A DNA stretch of 64,000 bases, from the NCBI RefSeq assembly GCF_011601275.1, contig NZ_JAAOLY010000006.1, positions 270,467 to 334,466 on the forward strand, read 5' to 3'. The notes beneath the pieces were generated by a model. It made no database searches and was not told the DNA's origin. It saw nothing but the letters and a program-made list of their open reading frames with translations. Position 1 is the stretch's first letter, and each line of letters starts with the position of its first letter. Origin of the DNA: Janthinobacterium lividum (GTDB lineage: Bacteria > Pseudomonadota > Gammaproteobacteria > Burkholderiales > Burkholderiaceae_D). A program made the position numbers and the translations under genes. Of this stretch, positions 10,252-19,507 are shown in pieces.

Positions 10252-11454
10252 ATGCCGCCAGCCACCGTCGCCACTGCCACCGTCGCCGAACGATTGATCA
10301 GCCTGGACGCGTTCCGCGGCTTCGTGATCGTCATCATGATCTGGGTTAATTACCTGGCCGGCATGCCCCGCATCGCCTGGTGGCTCGAGCATGCGGGTCC
10401 CCGCGCCGATGGCATCACCATGCCCGACCTGGTCTTTCCCGGTTTCCTGTTCATGGTCGGCATGGCCATACCGCTGGCCTTGCAGCGCCATTGCGGCCAC
10501 GTCACGCCAGCCCTGCTGGGGCGCCTGCTGTGGCGCTCCGCCAGCCTGATGCTGGCCGGCGTCGTGCTGGCCAACGCCTACCGCTACGATGCGCAGGCGG
10601 CGCCGCTGCCGCACGCTGTGTACTTCCTGCTGTTTTACGTGGCCATGATGCTGCTGTGGCGCCAGGGCGCGGGCAAGCTGGAGCTGGCTGCAGGCGGCGT
10701 CCTGATGCTGTTCCTGCTGGCAACGTTCCGCGGCGAACTGAACGCGGAGTTTTCCAGCACCTGGCTGCAACCGTCGTGGTGGGGCATCCTCGGCATGATA
10801 GGCTGGTCCTATTTGCTGTGCAGCCTGCTGTACCTGGCGTGCCGGGGCAGCGGCACGGCGCTGATGGGCGTATTTTCCCTGCTGCTCGTGCTGTACATGG
10901 GCGGCATGGCGGGCAGCCTCGATTTCCTGCCTGCAGGCATCAACGCCTTCGTCAACGTGCCGCAAGTACTCGGTTCGACGGCGGCCAATGTACTGGCCGG
11001 CACCCTGGTGGGCCAGCTGTTTCTGCGCGGCGCCGCCCTGAGCCATGGGCAGCGCATCCGTTTCATGGCGTGGTTCGCGCTGGGCCTGTTCGCGGCCGGC
11101 ATGCTGCTGCGGCCATATCACCACATCAACAAGATCGCGGCAACGGAATCCTACACGCTCGTGTGCAGCGCCCTCATCCTGGCCCTGTTCCTCGTGTTTT
11201 ATGTCGTCATCGACGTGTGGCGCTGGCGCGCCTGGGCCGTGGTGCTCTTGCCCGCTGGCACCAATGCCCTGTTCGCCTACATCGTGCCCGACCTGTGGCA
11301 GCAACTGGCGGCCGTGCTGCACTTGCCGCCAGTCTGGTGGCCGTATCTGGCGACGGGCGGCGCGGCCGGCCTGTGGAACGCGGCCGCCGTCACCGCCCTG
11401 ATGCTGCTCTTCACCGCACTGGCCACGCGCTACGGCCTGAAATTGAAATTCTAG
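10252..11454 (+). CDS. NagX-like membrane acyltransferase-family protein (DUF5009/HGSNAT-like)
   Basis: 400 residues, about ten hydrophobic segments. The N-terminal RLISLDAFRGFVIVIMIWVNY, then PDLVFPGFLFMVGMAIPLAL, match the DUF5009/DUF1624 family, related to lysosomal heparan-alpha-glucosaminide N-acetyltransferase. Members called NagX occur in proteobacterial GlcNAc regulons, probably at the inner membrane. The ATG at 10252 fits the domain start, but no Shine-Dalgarno is visible and a terminator ends just upstream. It converges with a paralogue, sharing the CTAG at 11451-11454. Enzymatic activity is not established. Confidence 0.75.
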   Translation: MPPATVATATVAERLISLDAFRGFVIVIMIWVNYLAGMPRIAWWLEHAGPRADGITMPDLVFPGFLFMVGMAIPLALQRHCGHVTPALLGRLLWRSASLMLAGVVLANAYRYDAQAAPLPHAVYFLLFYVAMMLLWRQGAGKLELAAGGVLMLFLLATFRGELNAEFSSTWLQPSWWGILGMIGWSYLLCSLLYLACRGSGTALMGVFSLLLVLYMGGMAGSLDFLPAGINAFVNVPQVLGSTAANVLAGTLVGQLFLRGAALSHGQRIRFMAWFALGLFAAGMLLRPYHHINKIAATESYTLVCSALILALFLVFYVVIDVWRWRAWAVVLLPAGTNALFAYIVPDLWQQLAAVLHLPPVWWPYLATGGAAGLWNAAAVTALMLLFTALATRYGLKLKF

Positions 11455-12578
11455 ACCTTGATGTAGATCTTGCGCTTGTCCATCGCATACGCGATCAGCC
11501 AGCACAGCAGCATGAAGCTGACGGCAAACAGCAAGGAGCCCACGCGGGCCGGCGCCCAGCCCGTAAACCAGTGCTGGTACAGCCACTGGTACAGGTTGCC
11601 GCCGCCGATGCGCACGGTAAAGGCGATGATCACCAGCACTTCCGACACCAGGTAAATGAATAGCGTGTTCTTGCCGAAGACTTCAAAAAAGTAGGTCCAG
11701 CCCGTGACCTTGCGCAGGTCGATGACGAACATCAGCAGCGCCAGCAGCAGCAAGTCGAGGCCGATACCGAGCATCACATAAGAGCTGGTCCACAGTTTCT
11801 TGTTGATCGGGAACACCTCATTCCAGCACAGGGCCACGGCCACGCAGATGACGCCAGCCACCACCAGCCGATACAGCGCGGCACGCAGATGCGCCGGCGC
11901 CGTCTGGCGCACGAAGCTGCCCGCCAGGTAGCCGGCAATCACGTTGACGATAGCGGGCAAGGTGCCGAGGATGCCTTCCGGATCGAAGGCGATGCCTTCG
12001 CCGTGGTACAGGTGGCTGTCACCCAGCAAGATCAGGTCCAGCTTGGCCGGCGCGTTGCCGTGCAAGCTGTAGTCGCCCCAGGTCGCCAGGATGGCCCAGT
12101 AGCCGAGCAAGGCGCAGGCGCTGAAGACGAGCGCGCCGCGCGTCTTCCAGTAATGCAGGATCAGGGAAGCGGCCAGGTAGCACACGGCGATGCGCTGCAG
12201 CACGCCGGGAATGCGCGTGTGCGACAGCGGCGACCAGGCGAACTGGCCCGCATCGTCGATCTTGAAGAAGGGGAACCAGTACAGCAGGAAGCCCAGTAAA
12301 AAGATCAGCACGCTGCGCTGGCACAGCTTGGCCAGCACGGTGCCATGGCCGAGATTTTCATACTTTCCCAGGGCAAAGGCCAGCGCATTGCCGACGACAA
12401 ACAAAAAGCTGGGAAACACCAGGTCCGTGAGGGTAAAGCCATGCCATTCGGCATGCAGGAACGGCGCATACACGCTGCCCCAGTCGCCCGGAGTATTGAC
12501 GACGATCATCAGGGCGACGGTCAGGCCCCGCAGGACGTCGAGGGCGAGGTAGCGTTGGGAAGCAATAGTCATGGTCAA
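11451..12578 (-). CDS. NagX-like membrane acyltransferase-family protein (second copy)
   Basis: 375-residue polytopic protein of the same family as its convergent neighbour. It starts YLALDVLRGLTVALMIVVNTPG, followed by DLVFPSFLFVVGNALAFAL; the conserved D-x-x-RG and FPSFLF boxes are intact. It is closer than the neighbour to the compact NagX type seen in GlcNAc regulons. Two starts are possible (12578 and 12572; MTMTIA). It lies downstream of a TonB receptor but is separated from it by a terminator. Transfer of acetyl groups to amino sugars is inferred only from the family name. Confidence 0.8.
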   Translation of the reverse strand: MTMTIASQRYLALDVLRGLTVALMIVVNTPGDWGSVYAPFLHAEWHGFTLTDLVFPSFLFVVGNALAFALGKYENLGHGTVLAKLCQRSVLIFLLGFLLYWFPFFKIDDAGQFAWSPLSHTRIPGVLQRIAVCYLAASLILHYWKTRGALVFSACALLGYWAILATWGDYSLHGNAPAKLDLILLGDSHLYHGEGIAFDPEGILGTLPAIVNVIAGYLAGSFVRQTAPAHLRAALYRLVVAGVICVAVALCWNEVFPINKKLWTSSYVMLGIGLDLLLLALLMFVIDLRKVTGWTYFFEVFGKNTLFIYLVSEVLVIIAFTVRIGGGNLYQWLYQHWFTGWAPARVGSLLFAVSFMLLCWLIAYAMDKRKIYIKV

Positions 12579-12589
12579 ACAATTCCAAA

Positions 12590-12632
12590 AGAAAAAAGCC
12601 GGCTCCCCGCTTGTGGCGGAAAGCCGGTAAAA
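12590..12632 (-). terminator. Intrinsic terminator after the first TonB receptor
   Basis: Read on the minus strand, CCGGCTTTCCGC pairs with GCGGGGAGCCGG and is followed by CTTTTTTC. It separates the receptor gene from the NagX-like gene on the same strand. Confidence 0.8.
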
Positions 12633-12635
12633 AAA

Positions 12636-15350
12636 CTATAACTTGGCGCGCAGGCCAAAGTAAAACTGCCGGCCGTTCGAGTACAGGGCCGTCGGCTGGT
12701 CCTGGTTGGCGCCGTAATACTTGAGCACCGGGTTATTCAGGTTCAGCACATCGAAGGTCAGCGAATAGCGCTCGTCGATCTTGTAGTTGAGCGACGCGGC
12801 CAAGTTGCCCACGCCGTGCACGTACTGGGGCGAGCTGCTGAACAGGCCGGCCAGGAAGCTGGAGCGGTAGGTATAGGCCAGGCGCGCGCTCAGGCGCTCA
12901 TCCTCGTAATAGCCTTCCAGGTTGTAAGTGCCGCGCGAACTACCCACCACGGCGGCCCCATCGTCGGCCTTGCCATTCGTATAGGTGTAATTGCCCACCA
13001 CGCCGAAACCGCCCCACAAGCCTTGCTGGTAACTGAGTTCCACACCCTTGTTCTTGGCGCCGATATTCGTCGGCGACTGGATCACATAGGTGTTGAATTT
13101 CTTGAAGGTATTATTGTAGTAGCTCACGGGCGCCGTACCAAACGTCACGTACGATTTCATGTCCATGTAGAAGGCGCCCACCGACAACATGGCCTTCGGC
13201 GCGAAATACCATTCCAGGGTGGCGTCGTAGTTGGTCGAGCGTATCGGTTTCAAGTCCGGATTGCCGCCCGTGCCCGTCAGCAGCTGGTCGTTCAGGTTGA
13301 CGGCGCCCACCAGCGCGCTGTAGTCGGCGCGCGCCATGGTTTTCGCCACGGCCGCGCGGGCCACCAGGTCCTTGCTCAAGTCAAACTTGATGTTCGCGCT
13401 GGGCAGGACATCCGTGTAGCTGTGCTTGACGACGGTGGGCGTGTAGGTGCCGAAAATATTTTCCTGGCCGATCGGATTTTCGCCGCCCGGCACGTTCGTC
13501 ACCGTCGTCTGCTGCGTGCGCACGACGCGCACACCGACGTTGCCGCGCCACTTGTTGCCGGCCAGGTTGGCCATGATATAGGCCGCGCTATCCTTTTCCT
13601 TCACGTCCAGCTCGGCCGGCCAGTTGCGCGAATTCGGCCCGCCCGAATTGTCGTATTTGTTGGCCCACGCCACCAGGTCGGCCGGATCGAGCTGCCAGTA
13701 GCGGCCCTGCGCGCTGCCGCCCAGGCCCTTGCCGTAATCGCCGGGATAGGTGCCGCCATTCCACTTAGGCAAGGGCGCATTCGTCGTACCATCGCACACG
13801 GCGCAACTGCGGTTTTCCGGCCAGGACACATTGCGGTGGTGTTCCGCGTAGCGCGCGCCGAACTTCAGCGATTCCAGCACGCCATAATCCATGCTCAGCT
13901 CGCCATCGGCCTGGCCATATTTTTCCGTATCCAGGGTTTCCACATGCGAACCCCAGGCCGATGCCGTAACCGCGTTGGAGAATTTGGAAATGTCGAGGCC
14001 CGGAAAATTCAGCCTGGCCGGCGACAGGCCGTTCAGCTGGTAGGACACGCCCACGCCCGTCAAGCCCGCCTCATAGCCGAGGTCGACTGGCGTCTCGCCA
14101 ATGCCGCGCGTGTAGCCGAGGCTGCCCGTGATGCGCAGGCGCTCGCTGGCGCGGTAGCTGCCATTGAAGTCGATATAGGCGGTCGAGGAGTTCGAACCGG
14201 GACGGTAGATCTGGTCGACCAGGGCCGGATACAGCTGGCCGTTGTACGGCGTGGTGGCGTTAGCCAAAGGAAATTGCGACGCGGGAAAATCGGCCGCCAC
14301 CAGGGTATTGTTCTTGACCGTAAACCTACTGGGAATCACGCCCACGTGCTTGCCGTCATTGTCGACGGCATTCAGGTTGGCGCCCGGCTGGTTATAAAAG
14401 CTGCGGTTGTAATTGGCCGCGTCCAGCTTGGAATAGAAGCCGTTAACGTCCAGCATAAGATCGGAAGTAGGCTTGAATTGCAGGTCGACGCTGCCGCCCT
14501 GGCGCTTGCGTACCTGTTCGAACAGGGCCGAGTTGATGCCCAGCGGCGCCAGCACGCCGGCCAGTTCCGGATATTTCTGCGCGGCCGGGCTGTTGGCGTC
14601 GATGGCGCCATAGCCGAAGAATTCCTGGCCGTCACGGCGCTCGTGGCGCTTTTCGGAAAACACCTGGAACAGCACGCCCATGGTCTTCGCTTCGTTCTTC
14701 CAGTTGAACAGGGCATTCATCTGCGGATCGGTCTTGCCCGGCAAGTCCGCATAGATGGCCTGCACGGCCAATTCCGCCGTGAACGGCTGCTTGAAACTGA
14801 GCGGCTTGCGCGTCTCGATATTGATGGAGCCGGCCACCCCCCCTTCCACCAGGTCGGCCTGCGCGCTCTTTTGCACGGTGACGCGGCTGACGATTTCCGA
14901 CGGCAGCAAGGCAAAGCTGACGCTGCGCCCCACGGTGCCCACCTGGTCGGTGACGAACCAGTCGCCCGTACCCACGGCGTGGCCGTTGATCAGGGTTTGC
15001 GTCAGGCTGGGACTGGTGCCGCGGATGCTGACCCGGTCATTTTCCGAGAAGCCGCCCTCGCCGCCGGCCGACGAGGAAATATTCACGCCCGGCACGCGCT
15101 GCACGGCGTCGGCCACGTTCTTGTCGGGCAGCTTGCCGATGTCTTCCGCGCTGACGACGTCGATCACGGAATCGCTGTTGCGCTTCTGGCTCAGCGACTG
15201 TTCCAGCGAGGCGCGGATGCCGGTGACGACGACTTCCTGCATGGCCGGAGTGGTGAACTGGGCTTGCTGCGCCTGGGCCGCCATGCTCATGGACAGCAAG
15301 GCGGCAGCGGCGGCGATGGGGTGTAGTACGGGGTGCAAACGACTGTTCAT
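12636..15350 (-). CDS. TonB-dependent receptor (Xanthomonas/Caulobacter carbohydrate type)
   Basis: 904 residues. A signal peptide (cleaved near AQA-QQ) is followed by a TonB-box-like EVVVTGIRASLEQSLSQKR. The plug domain has DVVSAEDIGKLPDKNVADAVQR and NDRVSIRGTSPSLTQTLING, and the barrel ends in YFGLRAKL. This belongs to the large TonB-dependent transporter class of sugar-utilisation loci. The start is the ATG at 15350 with GAGGAG upstream; an ATG nine codons earlier lacks a signal-peptide rationale. Uptake of chito-oligosaccharides is inferred from the locus. It is paralogous to 15528-18212. Confidence 0.88.
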   Translation of the reverse strand: MNSRLHPVLHPIAAAAALLSMSMAAQAQQAQFTTPAMQEVVVTGIRASLEQSLSQKRNSDSVIDVVSAEDIGKLPDKNVADAVQRVPGVNISSSAGGEGGFSENDRVSIRGTSPSLTQTLINGHAVGTGDWFVTDQVGTVGRSVSFALLPSEIVSRVTVQKSAQADLVEGGVAGSINIETRKPLSFKQPFTAELAVQAIYADLPGKTDPQMNALFNWKNEAKTMGVLFQVFSEKRHERRDGQEFFGYGAIDANSPAAQKYPELAGVLAPLGINSALFEQVRKRQGGSVDLQFKPTSDLMLDVNGFYSKLDAANYNRSFYNQPGANLNAVDNDGKHVGVIPSRFTVKNNTLVAADFPASQFPLANATTPYNGQLYPALVDQIYRPGSNSSTAYIDFNGSYRASERLRITGSLGYTRGIGETPVDLGYEAGLTGVGVSYQLNGLSPARLNFPGLDISKFSNAVTASAWGSHVETLDTEKYGQADGELSMDYGVLESLKFGARYAEHHRNVSWPENRSCAVCDGTTNAPLPKWNGGTYPGDYGKGLGGSAQGRYWQLDPADLVAWANKYDNSGGPNSRNWPAELDVKEKDSAAYIMANLAGNKWRGNVGVRVVRTQQTTVTNVPGGENPIGQENIFGTYTPTVVKHSYTDVLPSANIKFDLSKDLVARAAVAKTMARADYSALVGAVNLNDQLLTGTGGNPDLKPIRSTNYDATLEWYFAPKAMLSVGAFYMDMKSYVTFGTAPVSYYNNTFKKFNTYVIQSPTNIGAKNKGVELSYQQGLWGGFGVVGNYTYTNGKADDGAAVVGSSRGTYNLEGYYEDERLSARLAYTYRSSFLAGLFSSSPQYVHGVGNLAASLNYKIDERYSLTFDVLNLNNPVLKYYGANQDQPTALYSNGRQFYFGLRAKL

Positions 15351-15434
15351 AGACTCCTCGTTATAGATGTCCGCCACGGTGGCGGGACGGTTTTATATGA
15401 GTACAGACGGCAGGCGCCCAGCCAGCGGGCGTCG

Positions 15435-15469
15435 AAAAAAAAGGCAAGCTCCCGAAACAGGAACTTGCC
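15435..15469 (-). terminator. Intrinsic terminator after the second TonB receptor
   Basis: On the minus strand GGCAAGTTCC pairs with GGGAGCTTGCC around a short loop and is followed by eight T. It ends the 18212-15528 transcript before the next receptor gene. Confidence 0.8.
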
Positions 15470-15527
15470 TTGAAAAGACCGAGGAAGAGCGGGCCTGACG
15501 CGGGTGCATCAGGCCAGATCGTCTTGC

Positions 15528-18212
15528 TTACAGCTTGGCGCGCAGGCCCAGGTAGAAGGTACGGCCGTTGCTATAGAAAGCGCGTGGCTGATCCTTGTTT
15601 TCCGCATACATCTTGATGGTCGTGTTCGTCAAGTTAAGCGCATCGAACGTGATCGTGAAGTGTTCGTTGATCTTGTAGTTGAGCGAACCGGCCAGGCCGC
15701 CCGCGCCGGCAACGTGCTGGCTGGCGCCACGGTCCACGCCCGCCTTGTAGGCGGAACGGTAGTTGTAGGCCAGGCGTGCGCTGAGGGCGTTGGCTTCGTA
15801 GAAGGCCGTCAGGTTGTACGTGCTGCGCGATGCATTGACCAATTCATCACCATTGTCCAGCTTGCCGTCGGCATAGGTGTAGTTGGCCAGGATGCCGAAG
15901 TCGCCGAACAGCGGTTGCTGGTAGCTGAATTCCGCGCCCTTGTTCTTGCCGCTGGTATTGAATGGCGACGTGATCTGGTACACGGCATTGGCATTGCGCT
16001 TGCTGTTGAAGTACGTGGCGTTGACGGTACCGTTCGACACGACCGATTTCAGGTCCATGTAGAACAGGCCCACCGAGAAAGCCGACCTCGGTGCGAAATA
16101 CCATTCGGCGCTGACTTCGGCGTTGTCCGACTTAACCGGGTTCAGGTTGACGTTGCCGCCGCTGCCGCTCAGGGCATCGTCGTTCAGCGATACCGAACCG
16201 CCCAGCGCGCTGTAGTCGGGACGGGCGATGGTGCGGGCCACGGCGGCGCGCACGACCAGGTCGTTGCGCACATCGAACTTGATGTTGGCGCTCGGCAGGT
16301 AGTCGTTGTAGCTGCGCTCATACAGGTGCTGCGAGTATGCGCCCCAGTCGGAACCGGTGATCGGGCCGCCGGCCTGGTTTACCAGGGTCGACTGCTTGGT
16401 GTGGACGGCGCGCAGGCCGAAGTTACCGCTCCAGTTGTCGCCCGTCAGGTTGGCCATGGCGTAGACAGCCGAGGTTTTTTCCTTCAGCTTGAACTCGTCG
16501 GTCCAGTTATGGCGGCGCACGTAGTCGAACAGGCGGTTGCCAGGTGCGGCGCCCCACGCGCCCAGTGCCGAACCGTCGTACTTGAAGTAGTTGCTCGACA
16601 GATTGCCGCCCAGGTTGTTGGCGAAGTCGCTCGGGTACATCGAGCCATTCCACGCCGGACCTGGATTGGAGAAGCCCAGGGCGCCCGGACGGGTTTCAAA
16701 CGGATGCTCGGCATCGCGCTTGTGATCGGTCAAACGGCCGCCGAACTTGACCGAATCCCAGATACCGGAAGACAGGCGCAGCTCTGCATCGATCTGGGCA
16801 TATTTTTCCTGGTCGACGGAACGCGATTCGCCGCCGCCGGCCCATGCCGTCGAGCCTGGCTTATTGGTGGTGCCACCAGGATAGGAAACGCTGGCCGGGC
16901 TCAAGCCGTTCAATTGATACACCATGCCGCCATCGACGTTGTTCTGGTAGTACACATCGTCACGGTCATAGCCGACGCCGTGGGTCTTGCCCAGTTTACC
17001 CGTCAGTGTCAGGTCCTTGGTGGCGCGGTACTTGAAGTTGAAATCGAGATAGTACGATTCGCCGCCAGCGTCAGGACGGTAGATATTGTCGACTTCGCCC
17101 GAGTTCCTGGCGAAGGTGGCGCCTGTCAGCGTGCCATTCTTGACCGTGTAGTTGGTCGGCACCTGGCCGGTCGACACGCCTTTGTCGTCGGTGCTGTTGA
17201 TCGAGTTGGCAGGCGCGGCCAGCCAGTTGGTGTTTTGATGCGGCGCCTTCAGTTGCGAGTAGAAGCCGTTCACATCCAGGGTCAAGTCCTTGCTGGGCTT
17301 GAATTCGATGTCGAATGCGCCGCCTTCGCGGGTTTTCTTTTGCTCGAACAGGCTGGCGCCGATAAAGGTCGGCACTTTCACGCCAGCCAGTTCAGGATGG
17401 GCCTTGGCCGCGTTGCTGCCTGCGGCGATCGGCGTGTAGCCGAGGATTTCCTGGCCATCGCGGCGCACGGTCGATTTTTGCGAAAAGCCTTGCAGCATGA
17501 TGCCCAGGGTATTCGTGTCATTCTTCCAGTTCACCAGCCCGGAGAACTGCGGGTCGGTCTTGCCGGCCAGGTCATTGTGGAAAGCCTGGATCGAGCCTTC
17601 CGCCGTGATCTGGTTCTTGAATTCCAGCGGACGGCGAGTGATCACGTCGATCACGCCGGAGACGCCGCCTTCAGGCAGGTCCGCCGTGGCGCTCTTGTGC
17701 ACGACAACGGAGCTCACCAGTTCCGATGGCAGCAGGGAGAAGCTGCTGCTGCGGCCGACGTTGCCGCCAAATTGATTCAAGACAAACCAGTCGCCCGTGC
17801 TGATGGCATGGCCGTTGAACAGGGTTTGCTGGAAGCTGGGGCTGGTGCCGCGCAGGCTGACGCGGTCGTTTTCGCCGAAGCCGCCTTCGCCACCGGCCGA
17901 TGATTGGGTATTCACACCTGGCAGGCGCTGGATCGCGTCGGCCACGTTACGGTCTGGCATCTTGCCGATATCTTCGGCGGTGACCACTTCCACCACGGAA
18001 TCCGCATTACGTTTTTGCTTCAGCGATTTTTCCAGCGAGGCACGCACGCCGGTCACCGTCACCACGGTGGCCACGTCTTCGGCTGGCGCTTCCTGCGCCT
18101 GTGCCGAAAAGGACAGGCCGGCGACCATCACGGCAACGGCCGCAGCGATCGGCGTACGGCTGCGCGAGCCGGATTTCACGACGGCAGCTGCAGGTGTCAA
18201 ATTGCGTTTCAT
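15528..18212 (-). CDS. TonB-dependent receptor, tandem paralogue
   Basis: 894 residues with an extended signal peptide (cleaved near SAQA-QE), then VTVTGVRASLEKSLKQKRNADS. The plug has EVVTAEDIGKMPDRNVADAIQR and NDRVSLRGTSPSFQQTLFNG, and the barrel ends TFYLGLRAKL. It shares its architecture and most plug residues with the receptor at 12636-15350, so the two probably arose by duplication and may divide related oligosaccharides. GGGGGAG precedes the ATG. It is divergent from the GntR gene at 18600, with AATACCA sites between them. Confidence 0.88.
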   Translation of the reverse strand: MKRNLTPAAAVVKSGSRSRTPIAAAVAVMVAGLSFSAQAQEAPAEDVATVVTVTGVRASLEKSLKQKRNADSVVEVVTAEDIGKMPDRNVADAIQRLPGVNTQSSAGGEGGFGENDRVSLRGTSPSFQQTLFNGHAISTGDWFVLNQFGGNVGRSSSFSLLPSELVSSVVVHKSATADLPEGGVSGVIDVITRRPLEFKNQITAEGSIQAFHNDLAGKTDPQFSGLVNWKNDTNTLGIMLQGFSQKSTVRRDGQEILGYTPIAAGSNAAKAHPELAGVKVPTFIGASLFEQKKTREGGAFDIEFKPSKDLTLDVNGFYSQLKAPHQNTNWLAAPANSINSTDDKGVSTGQVPTNYTVKNGTLTGATFARNSGEVDNIYRPDAGGESYYLDFNFKYRATKDLTLTGKLGKTHGVGYDRDDVYYQNNVDGGMVYQLNGLSPASVSYPGGTTNKPGSTAWAGGGESRSVDQEKYAQIDAELRLSSGIWDSVKFGGRLTDHKRDAEHPFETRPGALGFSNPGPAWNGSMYPSDFANNLGGNLSSNYFKYDGSALGAWGAAPGNRLFDYVRRHNWTDEFKLKEKTSAVYAMANLTGDNWSGNFGLRAVHTKQSTLVNQAGGPITGSDWGAYSQHLYERSYNDYLPSANIKFDVRNDLVVRAAVARTIARPDYSALGGSVSLNDDALSGSGGNVNLNPVKSDNAEVSAEWYFAPRSAFSVGLFYMDLKSVVSNGTVNATYFNSKRNANAVYQITSPFNTSGKNKGAEFSYQQPLFGDFGILANYTYADGKLDNGDELVNASRSTYNLTAFYEANALSARLAYNYRSAYKAGVDRGASQHVAGAGGLAGSLNYKINEHFTITFDALNLTNTTIKMYAENKDQPRAFYSNGRTFYLGLRAKL

Positions 18213-18599
18213 GTACTCCCCCTTGATTTAGGCTCCAGGATTGGAACCTTTTCATTTTTAACGTAGGTCTTCTTTCCAGCCCGCCACTCTCACCGGCATG
18301 CTGCAGACCCTTCGGCACAACCACTTACAAAACCAATTCAACGCCAATATACTACTATCCAATACCAGAATACTACCAGTTGCAACTTTTTTTTTATAAC
18401 GTTGTTTGAATCACACAGACCACTTCAGCTGAATCAATCTGTAGCCCGTAAGACCGGGGAAAGTACCAGTGAGGGCACGTATAAATTGCCGGCCTGATAA
18501 TTCAAATTGGTTTTACAACGGTCTTTTTTGGTATTATCCAGCGACACAAAACAGATACAGAGCGCGTCTGCAACGCGCCGTAACGGAGACCCTCAGCGT
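18213..18599. promoter_or_regulatory. Divergent control region between TonB receptor and GntR gene
   Basis: This 387-bp non-coding stretch is more AT-rich than its surroundings. AATACCA at 18361-18367 is part of a direct repeat of TACCAG (18363-18368 and 18374-18379, one helical turn apart). TGGTATT occurs at 18529-18535 next to the GntR gene and overlaps an extended -10-like TGGTATTAT. A run of nine T lies near 18387-18395. The repeats are proposed operators for the adjacent GntR protein; nothing else recognisable is present. Confidence 0.55.
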
Positions 18600-19340
18600 A
18601 TGACAACCCTGGCTCACATCATGCAAGGCCTGGGGCAGACGAGCAGCCTGCCCCTGTACCAGCAACTGCAGCGCGCGCTGCGCGAAGCGATCGACAAGCG
18701 CATCCTCGGTCCCGACGAAGCCCTGCCGGCCGAGCGCCAGCTGGCCAGCGACCTGGCCGTCTCGCGCATCACCGTGCGCAAGGCCATCGATGGCCTCGTC
18801 AACGAGGGCTTGCTGGTGCGCCGTCCCGGCTCGGGCAATTTCATCAATACGCGCATCGAGAAAAACTTCGCCAAGCTGACTTCGTTTTCCGAGGACATGC
18901 GGGCGCGCGGGCGCACGCCGCGCAGCGTGTGGCTCAAGCGCGCAGAAGGCACCGTGACGCCGGAAGAGGCCTTGCGCCTGCGGCTGTCGCCGGGCGCGCC
19001 CGTGTACCGCTTCCACCGCATCCGCTATGCGGACGAGGTGCCGATGTGCCTGGAATACGCGACCATCGTCGCCAGTTGCCTGCCGGCGCTCGACGCCGTC
19101 GATATCTCCATGTATGACGCGCTGGAACAGGCGGGCAACCGGCCCGTGCGCGCCTTGCAGCGCCTGAGCGCGCTTTTATTGACGGGAGAGCAGGCCAGCC
19201 TGCTGCAGGCGGAGGAAGGCGACGCGGGCTTGTCGGTGGAAAGGCTGGGCTTTTTGCGCGATGGCCGCGCCGTGGAATTTTGCCGTTCCTACTTCCGCGG
19301 CGATATGTATGACTTCGTGGCGGAATTAAGTACCAATTAA
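18600..19340 (+). CDS. GntR/HutC-family regulator (NagQ-like) beside the TonB receptors
   Basis: 246-residue paralogue of the regulator at 212-952. The winged HTH region is PAERQLASDLAVSRITVRKA (about 43-62), then LVRRPGSGNFINTRIEKNFAKLTSFSEDMRARG leads to the UTRA domain. The ATG at 18600 has GGAG 9 nt upstream. Its divergent arrangement with the receptors and the AATACCA/TGGTATT sites in between suggest that it represses both directions and responds to a phospho-amino-sugar. A further AATACCA lies just after the gene at 19362-19368. Confidence 0.85.
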   Translation: MTTLAHIMQGLGQTSSLPLYQQLQRALREAIDKRILGPDEALPAERQLASDLAVSRITVRKAIDGLVNEGLLVRRPGSGNFINTRIEKNFAKLTSFSEDMRARGRTPRSVWLKRAEGTVTPEEALRLRLSPGAPVYRFHRIRYADEVPMCLEYATIVASCLPALDAVDISMYDALEQAGNRPVRALQRLSALLLTGEQASLLQAEEGDAGLSVERLGFLRDGRAVEFCRSYFRGDMYDFVAELSTN

Positions 19341-19507
19341 TATCAGCTGCCCCATTTCGCCAATACCAGATAACACCACTTATTGCAGTGCAATATATAT
19401 ACCGGCAAAGCGCGGATATATGCACGGCAATGGTGCAATCATAGTCGGCGATTATGTAGCCGCGTACGTGGAATATAAAGGAAGGCTGCGCAATGCGGTT
19501 TTGCGCG

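Noticed and set aside
12816..15326. An 836-codon plus-strand open frame opposite the first TonB receptor
   Set aside because: It mirrors the receptor gene exactly and codes a low-complexity Ala/Arg/His-rich protein with no domain or start signal; high GC makes such antisense frames common.
15504..17903. A 799-codon plus-strand open frame opposite the second TonB receptor
   Set aside because: Same reasoning; the minus-strand reading has signal peptide, plug and barrel motifs, the plus-strand one has none.
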